Positions 1-7,521 of a DNA stretch of 11,425 nucleotides are shown one piece after another (position 1 is the stretch's first letter; every line of letters begins with the position of its first letter). The stretch is from assembly GCA_022771185.1 (NCBI GenBank), contig JALFCJ010000055.1:1-11425 (forward strand). The letters are read 5' to 3'. A program made the translations under genes and the position numbers. This stretch comes from Spirochaetales bacterium. Its GTDB lineage: Bacteria; Spirochaetota; Spirochaetia; Sphaerochaetales; Sphaerochaetaceae. Below the pieces are notes generated by a model. That model was not told the origin of the DNA. It made no database searches and saw only the letters and a list, made by a program, of their open reading frames with translations.

Positions 1-60
1 TCCTACTACTGTCAAAAGACAAAGCACTGCAACTAAAAAGTATAAAAATGCTTTTTTCAT
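1..60 (-). CDS. Partial CDS: N-terminus of an exported or membrane protein
   Basis: Only the first 20 codons are in the window; the gene continues beyond the left edge. The peptide starts MKKAFLYFLVAVLCLLTVVG, two lysines followed by a hydrophobic run, which is a typical signal peptide or N-terminal anchor. A cysteine is present at residue 14, but too little is visible to call a lipobox. The ATG is preceded by GAGGAATTATT, a good Shine-Dalgarno with about 6 nt spacing. It begins 15 nt after the stop of the thermonuclease lipoprotein gene, so it is very probably the next gene of the same operon. No function can be assigned. Confidence 0.72.
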   Translation of the reverse strand, partial: MKKAFLYFLVAVLCLLTVVG

Positions 61-71
61 AATAATTCCTC

Positions 72-87
72 ACTGTCAATAGACAGT
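72..87 (-). other. Perfect inverted repeat / RNA hairpin across the thermonuclease stop codon
   Basis: On the transcribed strand, ACTGTC-TATT-GACAGT forms a 6-bp stem with a 4-nt loop. It includes the last codons and stop (78-76) of the thermonuclease gene and ends directly against the Shine-Dalgarno (GAGGAA, 71-66) of the next gene. No U-tract follows, so it does not look like an intrinsic terminator. A role in translation initiation of the downstream gene or in mRNA processing is possible but is inference. Confidence 0.4.
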
Positions 88-1407
88 TATGTCATCTATA
101 TTGAACACTCTGATCTGGACTGAGCCCTCATAAGTGTCCACAACACCGATTACATCAATGACAAAGCCTAAGAAATCCCGCTCTGTCATTAGTTCTCCTC
201 CTTCATAGAAAGGAAGAGTCCTAATAGTGATAGCCTCTCCATCTTTGGAGCATGTAAGCGTCATGGCACCAAAAGAAGAAGAGTCTTCCTTTGTAGTTAC
301 ATAAACGTCATCAACATGTATGCCGTCTATTTTCACTACAGTTCCCAAAAGAGCTTCTCTATAAGGGAGAGACTTGACTTCATCTTCTACGATTACTTCT
401 ACTTCCCTTCTATTCAACTCTTCCATCTCAATGACTCTAGGCTCCACACTGACTCCCTTCTCAAGAAGCCTGATGTTACCCGGGTCATCTTTTTTCATTT
501 CTCTATACTTCAGTCCCGATATCTGATAAACGCCTCCTGCAGCATAGTATTGCATAGTTCCTACGATTCTGACTCTGTTTCCAACCTGGAGTATCTCCAA
601 GCCGGAACCTGAGAGGGAATAACCGTAGTAGACGGAAATACCATATGAGGATTCTGTCTCTTCGTCATAAGACTCGATATAGACACTATTGTTGTAGTTA
701 CGAGTAATTACACCTTCAAAAGCTACTTTCTTTCCGTCATATACACTGGGATTAAATCTCAGCTCCTTAAGTGTAACTTCCAACGCATCTCCATAGAAGA
801 AATCAGGGTCCTTTTCCTTTGACCATACATGTAGGCCCTTATCTTTAGCCTTCTGTATGGCATTCTGGCACCAAGAACCATAACGGTTATTGGCAGATGA
901 AGAAGGAAGCGCCAGCCCCTCCTCCAAGATTTCCAGATTAAGACACCTGTAGTCTTCTGTCTCGCTTGTCCTATACCAAATCCAAACGAGATATCTGGAG
1001 CCTGTAGAGTCCAAGTTCCATGTTCCATTGTCACTTTCAATGATTATGGATTCTGCACTCTGTAGCTTAGCTTTTGTGAACTCTGAAGCCCTCTTTCCCC
1101 ATTCCTCGATCTTACCTGTTGACTCAGGAGTGTTGATGGCAATGTATCTTGCCTTCAGTACTCCGTCTTCCGAAATAGATGTAGGGACAAAGAAGTGAGT
1201 TGTGTCACCATCGATATAGCTTTTGACTGTGACTTTTGTCTTTACTGTCTCGCTACTCTCGTTGAACTTCAGTTTTCCTGTCAAATCTTCGTCTATTGCT
1301 ACTCTCTCTTCTTCGTTAGACAAAGTCGGCTCCTCTCCTGCGCTCTTTGTTGCACAGGAGAAGAGAAGGACAATAAGAATGAGAAATAATGGCAGAAGTC
1401 TATTCAT
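76..1407 (-). CDS. Thermonuclease (SNase/TNase) domain lipoprotein with two OB-fold-like regions
   Basis: 443 aa. Residues 1-17 are a signal peptide ending in a lipobox (LLFS-C18), so the mature protein should be a lipoprotein facing the periplasm or cell surface. Residues about 58-197 form a staphylococcal-nuclease-type domain: YIDGDT (D66, D68), ARYIAINTPE (R87, E95), SRYLVW (R138) and a C-terminal HVWSKEKDP. These match the SNase metal ligand D21 and catalytic R35, E43 and R87; SNase D40 is replaced by N92, a substitution common in this family, so activity is expected. Known family chemistry is metal-dependent cleavage of DNA and RNA to 3'-phosphate products. Residues about 208-305 (KVAFEGVITR...GNRVRIVGTMQ) and about 335-443 look like two OB-fold-like beta domains, possibly nucleic-acid-binding. 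The B. subtilis wall nuclease YhcR also combines OB-fold and TNase domains. The start ATG shares its A with the TGA stop of the binding-protein gene (TGATG), implying translational coupling to the ABC importer operon. Confidence 0.9.
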   Translation of the reverse strand: MNRLLPLFLILIVLLFSCATKSAGEEPTLSNEEERVAIDEDLTGKLKFNESSETVKTKVTVKSYIDGDTTHFFVPTSISEDGVLKARYIAINTPESTGKIEEWGKRASEFTKAKLQSAESIIIESDNGTWNLDSTGSRYLVWIWYRTSETEDYRCLNLEILEEGLALPSSSANNRYGSWCQNAIQKAKDKGLHVWSKEKDPDFFYGDALEVTLKELRFNPSVYDGKKVAFEGVITRNYNNSVYIESYDEETESSYGISVYYGYSLSGSGLEILQVGNRVRIVGTMQYYAAGGVYQISGLKYREMKKDDPGNIRLLEKGVSVEPRVIEMEELNRREVEVIVEDEVKSLPYREALLGTVVKIDGIHVDDVYVTTKEDSSSFGAMTLTCSKDGEAITIRTLPFYEGGELMTERDFLGFVIDVIGVVDTYEGSVQIRVFNIDDITVY

Positions 1408-2825
1408 CAGTTCTGGTACTCACACTCGTCGATAGCATCCTGGAATGCTTTCTTGATGCCAGCGTCTTCATCGGAGAATGTAGCGCTGAGACACTTTGCA
1501 AGAAGTTCCTGGACCTGGCTTCTAGCTGTAGATGAGCCGTTGAAAGCAGGAGATGTATAATAAGCATCCTGCTGAGCAAGACATACCTTAGCTGCGAGAG
1601 CTGAGATATAGTCGCCGCCATTGGCCTTACTTACAAATTCTTTGTAGACAGGGTGATCAGCTACGCTCTTGAGGACAGGAACATAACCGCTTGTCATACT
1701 AAACTCTGCCTGGAAGTCTACGCTTGTTGTCATATATTTGACAAAGAGCCAAGAAGCGACAACTTCCTGTGGGTTGGATTTGTTGAAGATACAAACGCTT
1801 GGTCCCTGGCTGATTACCTTTGGAGAAGCGGTATTTGCCTGAGGAATAGTTGCGATACCTACTTCAAATGGATAGTTACCGTTTGCATCCTTGGTTGGTC
1901 TCTGATGAGTAGCACCTGCACTTGAACCGATGGACATGTAGCTTCTTGTTCCGCTTTCAGCCACAAAGAGGCCGGATGTATAAGCGCCATAGAGAGTCTG
2001 AGTTGTAAGATATCCCTTCTGATACCAGCTTCTGAATCTCTTTACAAAGTCTCTGTTGACTTCGTTGTCAAAGAGATAATGTGGCTCAGTTGCACTTGTA
2101 TATGGGGAGTTAAGCTGCTCTGTCATTGTGATGAACCAGTTGCCTTCACTGTCGTAGCCGAGAGGAATACACTCTGGGTCGATTTCCTTGATCTTCTTGC
2201 AGACTTCTTCCATTTCATCCCAAGTTGTAGGAACAGTGATACCGTTTGCGTCGAAGAAAGACTTGTTGTAGTAGAGGACTTCTGTAGACTTTGACCATGG
2301 GAGAGTATACATCAATCCGTCGCCAAACTGTCTACCTTCATTATAGTAACCTTCTATGAAGTCAGCCTTCTGAGCTTCTGTAAGGCCAAGGATCTCTTTA
2401 GTTCCATCGGCTCTTACTACTACTTCCTTGCTGTCGATAAGGTTATCGAGAGTAGCGACGACGCCAGCCATGTTATAGAGTGCAACGTGGTCTGGGTAGC
2501 AGTAAGCGATGTTTGGCTGTGAACCTACTGTGATTTCAGTGGAAATCTGGTCTCTTACATCATCGTAGCTTCCAACCTGAGAAGCATTGACTGTGATGTT
2601 TGGATAGAGCTTGTTGAATTCCTCGATATAGAGGTTAAGAACCTCTGAAAGGTTACTGCCCATTGTGTGGTAGAATGTTATTGTGACGGGACTTCCGTCA
2701 TAACCGCCTTCTGGAACCTGGAATGCATTATTTGTTGCTGCATCTTTTGATTCCTTTCCTCCGCCGGCAAAAAGCATTGCAACCATTGCCAGAGCCATGA
2801 GGAGAACGATGAAAGTTTTCTTCAT
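1407..2825 (-). CDS. ABC transporter extracellular solute-binding protein, family 1 (UgpB-like)
   Basis: 472 aa, normal for the carbohydrate/glycerol-phosphate CUT1 binding proteins. Residues 1-20 are a signal peptide (MKKTFIVLL...AMLFA) followed by GGGKES. The cut site has no cysteine, so it is predicted to be a free periplasmic protein rather than a lipoprotein. Family hallmarks are the start of the mature fold (PVTITFYHTMGS, 46-57), GSQPNIAYCYPDHVALYN (101-118), LPWSKSTEVLYYNKSFF (175-191) and GYVPVLKS (380-387). The last two resemble E. coli UgpB (FNSSTPVLYYNK and TGYLPV), so a phosphorylated polyol or sugar is one candidate ligand, but the substrate is not provable here. The start has a clear Shine-Dalgarno (AAGGAG). 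The gene lies 30 nt after the second permease gene and overlaps the thermonuclease gene by one base. Confidence 0.93.
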   Translation of the reverse strand: MKKTFIVLLMALAMVAMLFAGGGKESKDAATNNAFQVPEGGYDGSPVTITFYHTMGSNLSEVLNLYIEEFNKLYPNITVNASQVGSYDDVRDQISTEITVGSQPNIAYCYPDHVALYNMAGVVATLDNLIDSKEVVVRADGTKEILGLTEAQKADFIEGYYNEGRQFGDGLMYTLPWSKSTEVLYYNKSFFDANGITVPTTWDEMEEVCKKIKEIDPECIPLGYDSEGNWFITMTEQLNSPYTSATEPHYLFDNEVNRDFVKRFRSWYQKGYLTTQTLYGAYTSGLFVAESGTRSYMSIGSSAGATHQRPTKDANGNYPFEVGIATIPQANTASPKVISQGPSVCIFNKSNPQEVVASWLFVKYMTTSVDFQAEFSMTSGYVPVLKSVADHPVYKEFVSKANGGDYISALAAKVCLAQQDAYYTSPAFNGSSTARSQVQELLAKCLSATFSDEDAGIKKAFQDAIDECEYQN

Positions 2826-2855
2826 AGATTTAACTCCTTATATTTTCCTTATTGT

Positions 2856-3740
2856 TTATCCTTTTATTCCGCTTCTGCTTACTCCCTTCATTATGTATTT
2901 ACGTAGGAACACAAATACCAAGAATAGAGGGAATGAAACAAGAGCTACAGCAGCCATCTGCACTGGGTAGTTCACATCTCCCGTGGTCTCAGTGAATGCG
3001 TTTCTGAGACCGTTGGTGATCATTCTGTGAGCTTCGTCATTGGCGACAAGACGTGGCCAGATATAACTGTTCCATGCTCCCATCATCTTAAGAATGGTTA
3101 TAGAGATGAGAGTGGGAAGAGAAAGTGGTATCATGACTTTACATAGATACTTAAGGTCACTGGTTCCATCCACCTTTGCAGCCAGGTACAGTTCATCTGG
3201 AATCTGCATAAAGTTCTGTCTCAATAGGTATATATAGAATACTGAGACAAGGAACGGGACTATAAGTACTGTATAAGTGTTGATCCATCCTAGCTTTGTT
3301 ACTGTACTGTAGTTTGTAATAGTAAAGAGCTCTCCAGGAATCATCATTGTAGCTAGGAGTGCTGCAAAGAGGGCGTTCTTTCCCTTGAACTCCAGTCTGG
3401 CAAATGCAAAGGCTGAGAGGATTGTAATAACAAGAGAAAGAATTGTGGACACAACTCCTACATAGAGGGTGTTCATGAATAATCTTCCAAGATTTGCAGA
3501 AGTAAAAGCCTGTGCATAGTTACTGAACATAACCTTTCTTGGGAAGAATGTCGGGACACTCTCCCTATACTCTGATAAGCTCTTAAGAGATGAAATGATC
3601 ATCCAATAGAATGGAAATAGCACTATTACAGCCATCAAAAGAAGGAATACATATAAGAATACCTGTACAAGAGCAAATACTATCTTCTGTCTAAGGCTGG
3701 TTTTCTGTATATCTTTTTCATGCATTATAATTTCACTCAT
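2856..3740 (-). CDS. ABC sugar transporter inner-membrane permease, MalG/UgpE type
   Basis: 294 aa, the second membrane subunit of a CUT1 importer. About six hydrophobic segments are visible, the first at residues about 22-50. The cytoplasmic EAA loop that docks on the ATPase is intact at 184-210 (LAAKVDGTS...IPLSLP). The N-terminal helix followed by FPFYWMIISSLKS and the C-terminal end KYIMKGVSRSGIKG are typical of MalG/UgpE proteins. The first ATG is chosen over M6 because it sits 5 nt after an excellent Shine-Dalgarno (AAGGAGG) that overlaps the stop codon of the upstream permease gene; the genes are only 10 nt apart. It should heterodimerise with the product of 3751-4701. Confidence 0.95.
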   Translation of the reverse strand: MSEIIMHEKDIQKTSLRQKIVFALVQVFLYVFLLLMAVIVLFPFYWMIISSLKSLSEYRESVPTFFPRKVMFSNYAQAFTSANLGRLFMNTLYVGVVSTILSLVITILSAFAFARLEFKGKNALFAALLATMMIPGELFTITNYSTVTKLGWINTYTVLIVPFLVSVFYIYLLRQNFMQIPDELYLAAKVDGTSDLKYLCKVMIPLSLPTLISITILKMMGAWNSYIWPRLVANDEAHRMITNGLRNAFTETTGDVNYPVQMAAVALVSFPLFLVFVFLRKYIMKGVSRSGIKG

Positions 3741-3750
3741 ACCAACCTCC

Positions 3751-4701
3751 TTAATAGTGTACTCTCTTCTTTGAAACCTGCATGTTGATCAATGTGACAA
3801 CAAGTATGATTCCAAATAGGATCAAAGCCGCTGCACTGGCCCTACCTTGGTTATTGGTGGAGAGTGCATCGTAAATAAACCCGACCATGGTATTGAGGCG
3901 CCCCGCATCATCTGCAGGCCCCATCTTTTCTCCGAATATACCTACAATAGATGTATATTCCTTGAAACCGCCTATAAACCCGGTTATTACTACATATGCA
4001 ATCATAGGAGAAAGAAGTGGGACTGTAATACGAGTAAATATTCTTCTTCTGCTGGTTCCGTCTACCCTCGCCGCATCGTAGTACTGCTTATTGATGGACT
4101 GGAGACCACCAAGGAGAATAAGGATCTTAAAGGGCAGCGCGTTCCATACAATATAGACTACCATTACAGTCATGTTTGCCAGGTACGATGAGCCAGTATT
4201 GATCCAGTTGACTCTTTTTCCTCCGAAGAACTCTATTATGTTGTTGATAATACCGGCAGTAACGACGATTTCATTCTCGGTTCCATAGAAGGATCCAACA
4301 ATATTGAACATAGCTGCAAATACCATACCGATGGCAATGCTGTTTGTTACATATGGAAGGAAGAATATTGTCTGTAAAGGTTTCTGCAGGAACTTTATGG
4401 AGTTTAAGCATACTGCGATCAAAAGTGCCAGAACTGTTGAAACAGGAACAGTAATGACACACAACAGCACCGTATTCTTAAGACACTGCAAAAACTTCTG
4501 ATACTTCACTACTTTCTGGAAGTTTCCTATACCGAACTTAAAGGTGGCGCCACCGATGGATTTGAGGCCTGAGTAATTCTCAAGAAAAGCCATTCTCACT
4601 GTGTTGATAATAGGCCAAACAGTGAAGATGAGAAGAAGGATAATGGCTGGAGAAAGATATATCCAAGCTTTCCATTTATGTTTGCTTTCAACCATCTCCA
4701 T
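3751..4701 (-). CDS. ABC sugar transporter inner-membrane permease, MalF/UgpA type
   Basis: 316 aa, the first membrane subunit of a CUT1 importer. The N-terminal helix (WIYLSPAIILLLIFTVWPII, 13-32) is the usual UgpA/MalF opening, followed by about five further transmembrane segments. The EAA loop is intact at 207-232 (YYDAARVDGTS...VPLLSP). The ATG lies 2 nt after the ATPase stop codon, with its Shine-Dalgarno (GGAGAAG) inside the 3' end of the ATPase gene, so translation is probably coupled. An in-frame ATG two codons later is an alternative start but has poorer spacing. It lacks the long periplasmic insertion of E. coli MalF and is UgpA-sized. Confidence 0.95.
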   Translation of the reverse strand: MEMVESKHKWKAWIYLSPAIILLLIFTVWPIINTVRMAFLENYSGLKSIGGATFKFGIGNFQKVVKYQKFLQCLKNTVLLCVITVPVSTVLALLIAVCLNSIKFLQKPLQTIFFLPYVTNSIAIGMVFAAMFNIVGSFYGTENEIVVTAGIINNIIEFFGGKRVNWINTGSSYLANMTVMVVYIVWNALPFKILILLGGLQSINKQYYDAARVDGTSRRRIFTRITVPLLSPMIAYVVITGFIGGFKEYTSIVGIFGEKMGPADDAGRLNTMVGFIYDALSTNNQGRASAAALILFGIILVVTLINMQVSKKRVHY

Positions 4702-4703
4702 AA

Positions 4704-5804
4704 TTACTTCTCCAAATAAATTCTCTCTTCAGTATCTTTTCTGAAGATAAATGTCTTATATGGCTTGAGAGAGAAAGTTACGCTCTTACTTTCATGGTCC
4801 ACACCTGAGTCCGATGGAATGATGGCTCTGATTGTAGGAGATACTGCATTATCATTAGTTGCAACTATAGAAACATCTCTTCCCATGACTTCTACAGCGT
4901 TCAATCCGCAGTGGAAGGCTCCGTTATCGTCGAGGACAAAGCCCTCAGGTCTTATTCCAACCCATACTTCCTGGTCTTCTATGCCCTTTGCAGGTAAGAC
5001 AACATCGTCTCCTATGCAGATTTTTTCATTCTTTACGTAACCAGAGAATACGTTGATAGGAGGAGTTCCAAGGAATTTGGCGACAAAGAGGTTAGCCGGG
5101 GAATCATAGACATCCTGGGGCTTACCGATCTGCTGTACCACGCCAAGCTTCATAATGACTATCTCGTCAGATATACTCATTGCCTCTTCCTGGTCATGAG
5201 TGACAAATACAGTAGTGATCTTTGTCTCTCTCTGGATTCTTCTTATCTCTTCTCTTGTCTGAAGTCTCAGTCTTGCATCCAGGTTTGATAATGGCTCATC
5301 CAGAAGCAGGACCCTCGGCATCTTTACCAAGGCTCTTGCAATGGCGACTCTCTGCTGCTGACCTCCAGAGAGTTCGCTTGGCTTTCTATCCAAGAGGTTA
5401 TCTATCTGGACAAGCTTTGCAACATCTACTGCGCGTTTCAGCATCTCTTCCTTTGAGAGCTTGTCTTCGCCCTTCAGGTTCTGAAGAGGAAAAAGAATAT
5501 TCTGCTTTACTGTCAAATGAGGATAGAGGGCATAGTTCTGGAAAACCAGTCCTACTCCCCTATTTTCAGGAGTAAGATTTGTTACATCATCTTTACCAAA
5601 GAATATCTTGCCTCCAGTGGCCTTCTGCAAGCCGCAGATCATATAAAGTGTAGTGCTTTTTCCACATCCCGATGGTCCCAAAAGCCCCACCAGTTTTCCA
5701 TCCGGGATAGTAATTGACATATCATTTACGGCAATTACTTCTTCTCCTGACTTCTTGTTTCTACTGGGGAATACTTTTGTAAGATTCTGTAACGTAACTT
5801 CCAT
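4704..5804 (-). CDS. ABC transporter ATP-binding protein, MalK/UgpC/MsmK type
   Basis: 366 aa from the chosen ATG. It energises the adjacent permease pair and acts at the cytoplasmic face of the inner membrane. Visible motifs are Walker A GPSGCGKST (43-51), Q-loop FQN (Q89), signature LSGGQQQR (145-152), Walker B VLLLDE (165-170), D-loop SNLDAR and H-loop THD (H203). The C-terminal third (about 235-366), with KFLGTPPINVFSG and WVGIRPEGF, is the TOBE/MOP regulatory region of the CUT1 ATPases. The frame stays open upstream to 5924, which would overlap the RDD gene by 98 nt and add 40 atypical residues. The start at 5804 (MEVTLQNLTKVF) gives a standard N-terminus, has a Shine-Dalgarno (AGAGG), and leaves a 22-nt gap to the RDD stop. 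MalK-type ATPases are often shared between importers, so this one may serve others too. Confidence 0.95.
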   Translation of the reverse strand: MEVTLQNLTKVFPSRNKKSGEEVIAVNDMSITIPDGKLVGLLGPSGCGKSTTLYMICGLQKATGGKIFFGKDDVTNLTPENRGVGLVFQNYALYPHLTVKQNILFPLQNLKGEDKLSKEEMLKRAVDVAKLVQIDNLLDRKPSELSGGQQQRVAIARALVKMPRVLLLDEPLSNLDARLRLQTREEIRRIQRETKITTVFVTHDQEEAMSISDEIVIMKLGVVQQIGKPQDVYDSPANLFVAKFLGTPPINVFSGYVKNEKICIGDDVVLPAKGIEDQEVWVGIRPEGFVLDDNGAFHCGLNAVEVMGRDVSIVATNDNAVSPTIRAIIPSDSGVDHESKSVTFSLKPYKTFIFRKDTEERIYLEK

Positions 5805-5826
5805 TTCTATATACCTCTGTTTATGC

Positions 5827-6606
5827 TCACTTATAATAAGGATCTCTCTCAACCCTCTCTCTTGCTTCCCTCTTCTTGTACTCCAATAATTCTTCTTCAC
5901 TATCGAATATCCTTTGGGAAGCATAATCCACCACTACCGTATCGGAGAGGATACAATGAATCAGCTGGTTGTTGGAGGTTGAAATAATAAGAATAAGCTC
6001 TAAGAGAATTATGGCAATTATTACTATGGGTCCCACTATACCTATGGTGTTCATGAAGATCATCATAACTAAATAAACAGGAATCATAGTTTCTATTGCA
6101 TACTTACCAAGGATAGCTCGAATAAAGAGCGAAACATGGGATATCCTAACTCCATTACTTCGCATTACAGCTATTCCAAAAATTAAGGAGCCCACTGTTC
6201 TTCCGTCTTTTAAAAAGAGGGGAACTATGAACTCCCAAATCAGCACCGCTATAAATAAGCCTAGAGATACGGTAAGAACCATAAGGTTGGTCACCATTGA
6301 ATAAGCCTTCATAGCTTCCTTGTCTTCTATCAGCGCCTTATATGCATTGTCGTAAGCTTCTTTCTCGCTTCTACTCTTTGAATTATATTCTTCTTCAGTT
6401 ATTCGAAATGTAACACCATATTGTGATTCATACCTGGAATAAGAATCTTCAAGCTTCTTATTCCAGCCATCATAGTCAGTGGATAGAGAAATAATCCATG
6501 CACAGAGGGTTGCAATGATAGAGACTGCAATTACATCTAGCAGCCCTGCAGATATTCGTTTGGCTATGCTTGCCTTCTGAATTCCCTCCTCCATCAATAC
6601 CCCCAT
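5827..6606 (-). CDS. RDD family integral membrane protein
   Basis: 259 aa. RDD hallmarks are the N-terminal KRISAGLLD (R17, D24) at the start of the first transmembrane helix, KDGRTVGSLIFGIAVM (133-148) with the basic/acidic pair before the third helix, and the C-terminal QLIHCILSDTVVVD (214-227). About four hydrophobic segments are seen (about 20-42, 106-132, 158-185, 184-210). A charged loop of about 60 residues between helices 1 and 2 (about 43-103) is longer than in minimal RDD proteins. The family's biochemical role is mostly unknown; some members have been linked to ion or proton exchange. The gene is 66 nt after the exonuclease gene and 22 nt before the ATPase, so it may be the first gene of the importer operon. 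Start is uncertain: the ATG at 6606 has only a weak Shine-Dalgarno, and the ATG at 6594 has a G-rich stretch upstream. Confidence 0.83.
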   Translation of the reverse strand: MGVLMEEGIQKASIAKRISAGLLDVIAVSIIATLCAWIISLSTDYDGWNKKLEDSYSRYESQYGVTFRITEEEYNSKSRSEKEAYDNAYKALIEDKEAMKAYSMVTNLMVLTVSLGLFIAVLIWEFIVPLFLKDGRTVGSLIFGIAVMRSNGVRISHVSLFIRAILGKYAIETMIPVYLVMMIFMNTIGIVGPIVIIAIILLELILIISTSNNQLIHCILSDTVVVDYASQRIFDSEEELLEYKKREARERVERDPYYK

Positions 6607-6672
6607 AGATTATTAACTCACTCATTTCATGTTATCCGAGAAACTAAAAGAGTGGAAGACGTTTTTCTCCTT

Positions 6673-7515
6673 TCAATTAAAAACTCCTGAGTTTTCCAAG
6701 ACTACAGTGTTTCCTTCCTCAACTTTTTCTTTAAAAAAGCCTAGCTCATCCCAGTTAACTCTTGTTTCTACATTCTTGAACTCGATGAGCTTCAAGTTCC
6801 TGATAATCGTATCCTTCTCTTCTCCCAGTCTTTCCCTCAGGGACAAAGGAAGCATGGAGTTACACCATGCCCCGCTCTCTTCATAGCGCCTTATGAAGGA
6901 ACTGGTTCTTTTCTTCCCCATTCCCTTTATACCTTTTATGTTGTCTGCACTGTCCCCGACTATCGCCTTATATAAAGAGTAAAAACAAGGAGAAAAGCCA
7001 AACTCTTCCATAAAGTGTTTCTCATCCCACATTACGTAGGCTTTCCCCCTGTACCTCAATACAGAAACTCTTTCTGATATCAGTTGAAAAAAGTCACTGT
7101 CGAAGGATGAAATGATGACTTCCCCCATTTCTTTGAGTGATAGAGCAATGGAGGCTATATAATCGTCAGCTTCTGTTCCTTTTGAGTATATATATTTGAC
7201 TCCCAAATAAGACAGAGCTTTCTTTATATCCTCTTCCTGTGAAAATGGAGTCTCTTCCTCTTTCAACTCTTCCCAGTCAATGTCTCTATTTGCTTTATAC
7301 TCTGGATAGAGCTCTTTCCTTTCTTTAGCTTCATCTGAGTCGAAGACAACGATTACTTTTGTAGCTTCCAGTAGTTTTATCTGTTTGATGACATATGAAA
7401 TAAAGCCTATGGTTCCATGAATAGGCCATCCACTTTTATTGTATATAGCGGATGGCATACCATAAAACATTTGAAACATTAAGTTGTTTCCATCGATGAC
7501 CAGAAGTTTTTCCAT
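6673..7515 (-). CDS. Stand-alone 5'-3' exonuclease / flap endonuclease (Pol I N-terminal type)
   Basis: 280 aa, matching the 5' nuclease domain of DNA polymerase I without a polymerase part (compare E. coli ExoIX/Xni, about 250 aa). Metal-binding acids are present throughout: VIDGNN (D8), VVFDSD (D59), GTEADDYIA (E115, D117, D118), SSFDSDFFQL (D139, D141) and VGDSADNIKG (D188, D191). The H3TH/helix-hairpin-helix DNA-binding segment follows directly (NIKGIKGMGKKR, 192-203). Expected activity is structure-specific removal of 5' flaps, RNA primers or 5' ends of DNA, in the cytoplasm. No signal peptide is seen, so it is not a secreted partner of the thermonuclease. It lies 32 nt after the MATE gene. 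No Shine-Dalgarno precedes the ATG, but the start is fixed by the canonical MEKLLVIDGNN N-terminus; see the promoter entry at 7522-7551. Confidence 0.92.
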   Translation of the reverse strand: MEKLLVIDGNNLMFQMFYGMPSAIYNKSGWPIHGTIGFISYVIKQIKLLEATKVIVVFDSDEAKERKELYPEYKANRDIDWEELKEEETPFSQEEDIKKALSYLGVKYIYSKGTEADDYIASIALSLKEMGEVIISSFDSDFFQLISERVSVLRYRGKAYVMWDEKHFMEEFGFSPCFYSLYKAIVGDSADNIKGIKGMGKKRTSSFIRRYEESGAWCNSMLPLSLRERLGEEKDTIIRNLKLIEFKNVETRVNWDELGFFKEKVEEGNTVVLENSGVFN

Positions 7516-7521
7516 GTATTT

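Noticed and set aside
349..379. Loss of the SNase D40 metal ligand (N92, about position 1132) as a sign of an inactive enzyme
   Set aside because: Asn at this position occurs commonly in TNase-family proteins, and the other key residues (D68, R87, E95, R138) are intact, so inactivity is not supported. The substitution itself lies near 1132-1134, outside the second OB-like region covered by these coordinates.
316..612. Plus-strand open frame of about 98 codons inside the thermonuclease gene, and similar antisense frames inside the other genes
   Set aside because: They lie opposite well-supported genes, have no ribosome binding sites of note and show no recognisable domains or sensible composition.
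5805..5924. N-terminal extension of the ATPase reading frame (40 extra codons)
   Set aside because: It would overlap the RDD gene by 98 nt, the extra residues do not resemble any MalK N-terminus, and the ATG at 5804 has its own Shine-Dalgarno and a canonical start of the ABC domain.
6607..6672. Promoter or small gene in the 66-nt gap before the RDD gene
   Set aside because: A TAACAT-like -10 is present but the matching -35 position (TTCCAC) has only two consensus bases. AAAGGAG follows the exonuclease stop but no start codon is placed to use it. The only ATG-initiated frame seen is two codons long.
6680..6695. AT-rich inverted repeat AAAACT...AGTTTT at the exonuclease 3' end as a terminator
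   Set aside because: It lies inside the coding sequence, the stem is only six mostly A-T pairs, and the few T residues after it are part of the stem and stop region. It is too weak to call a terminator.
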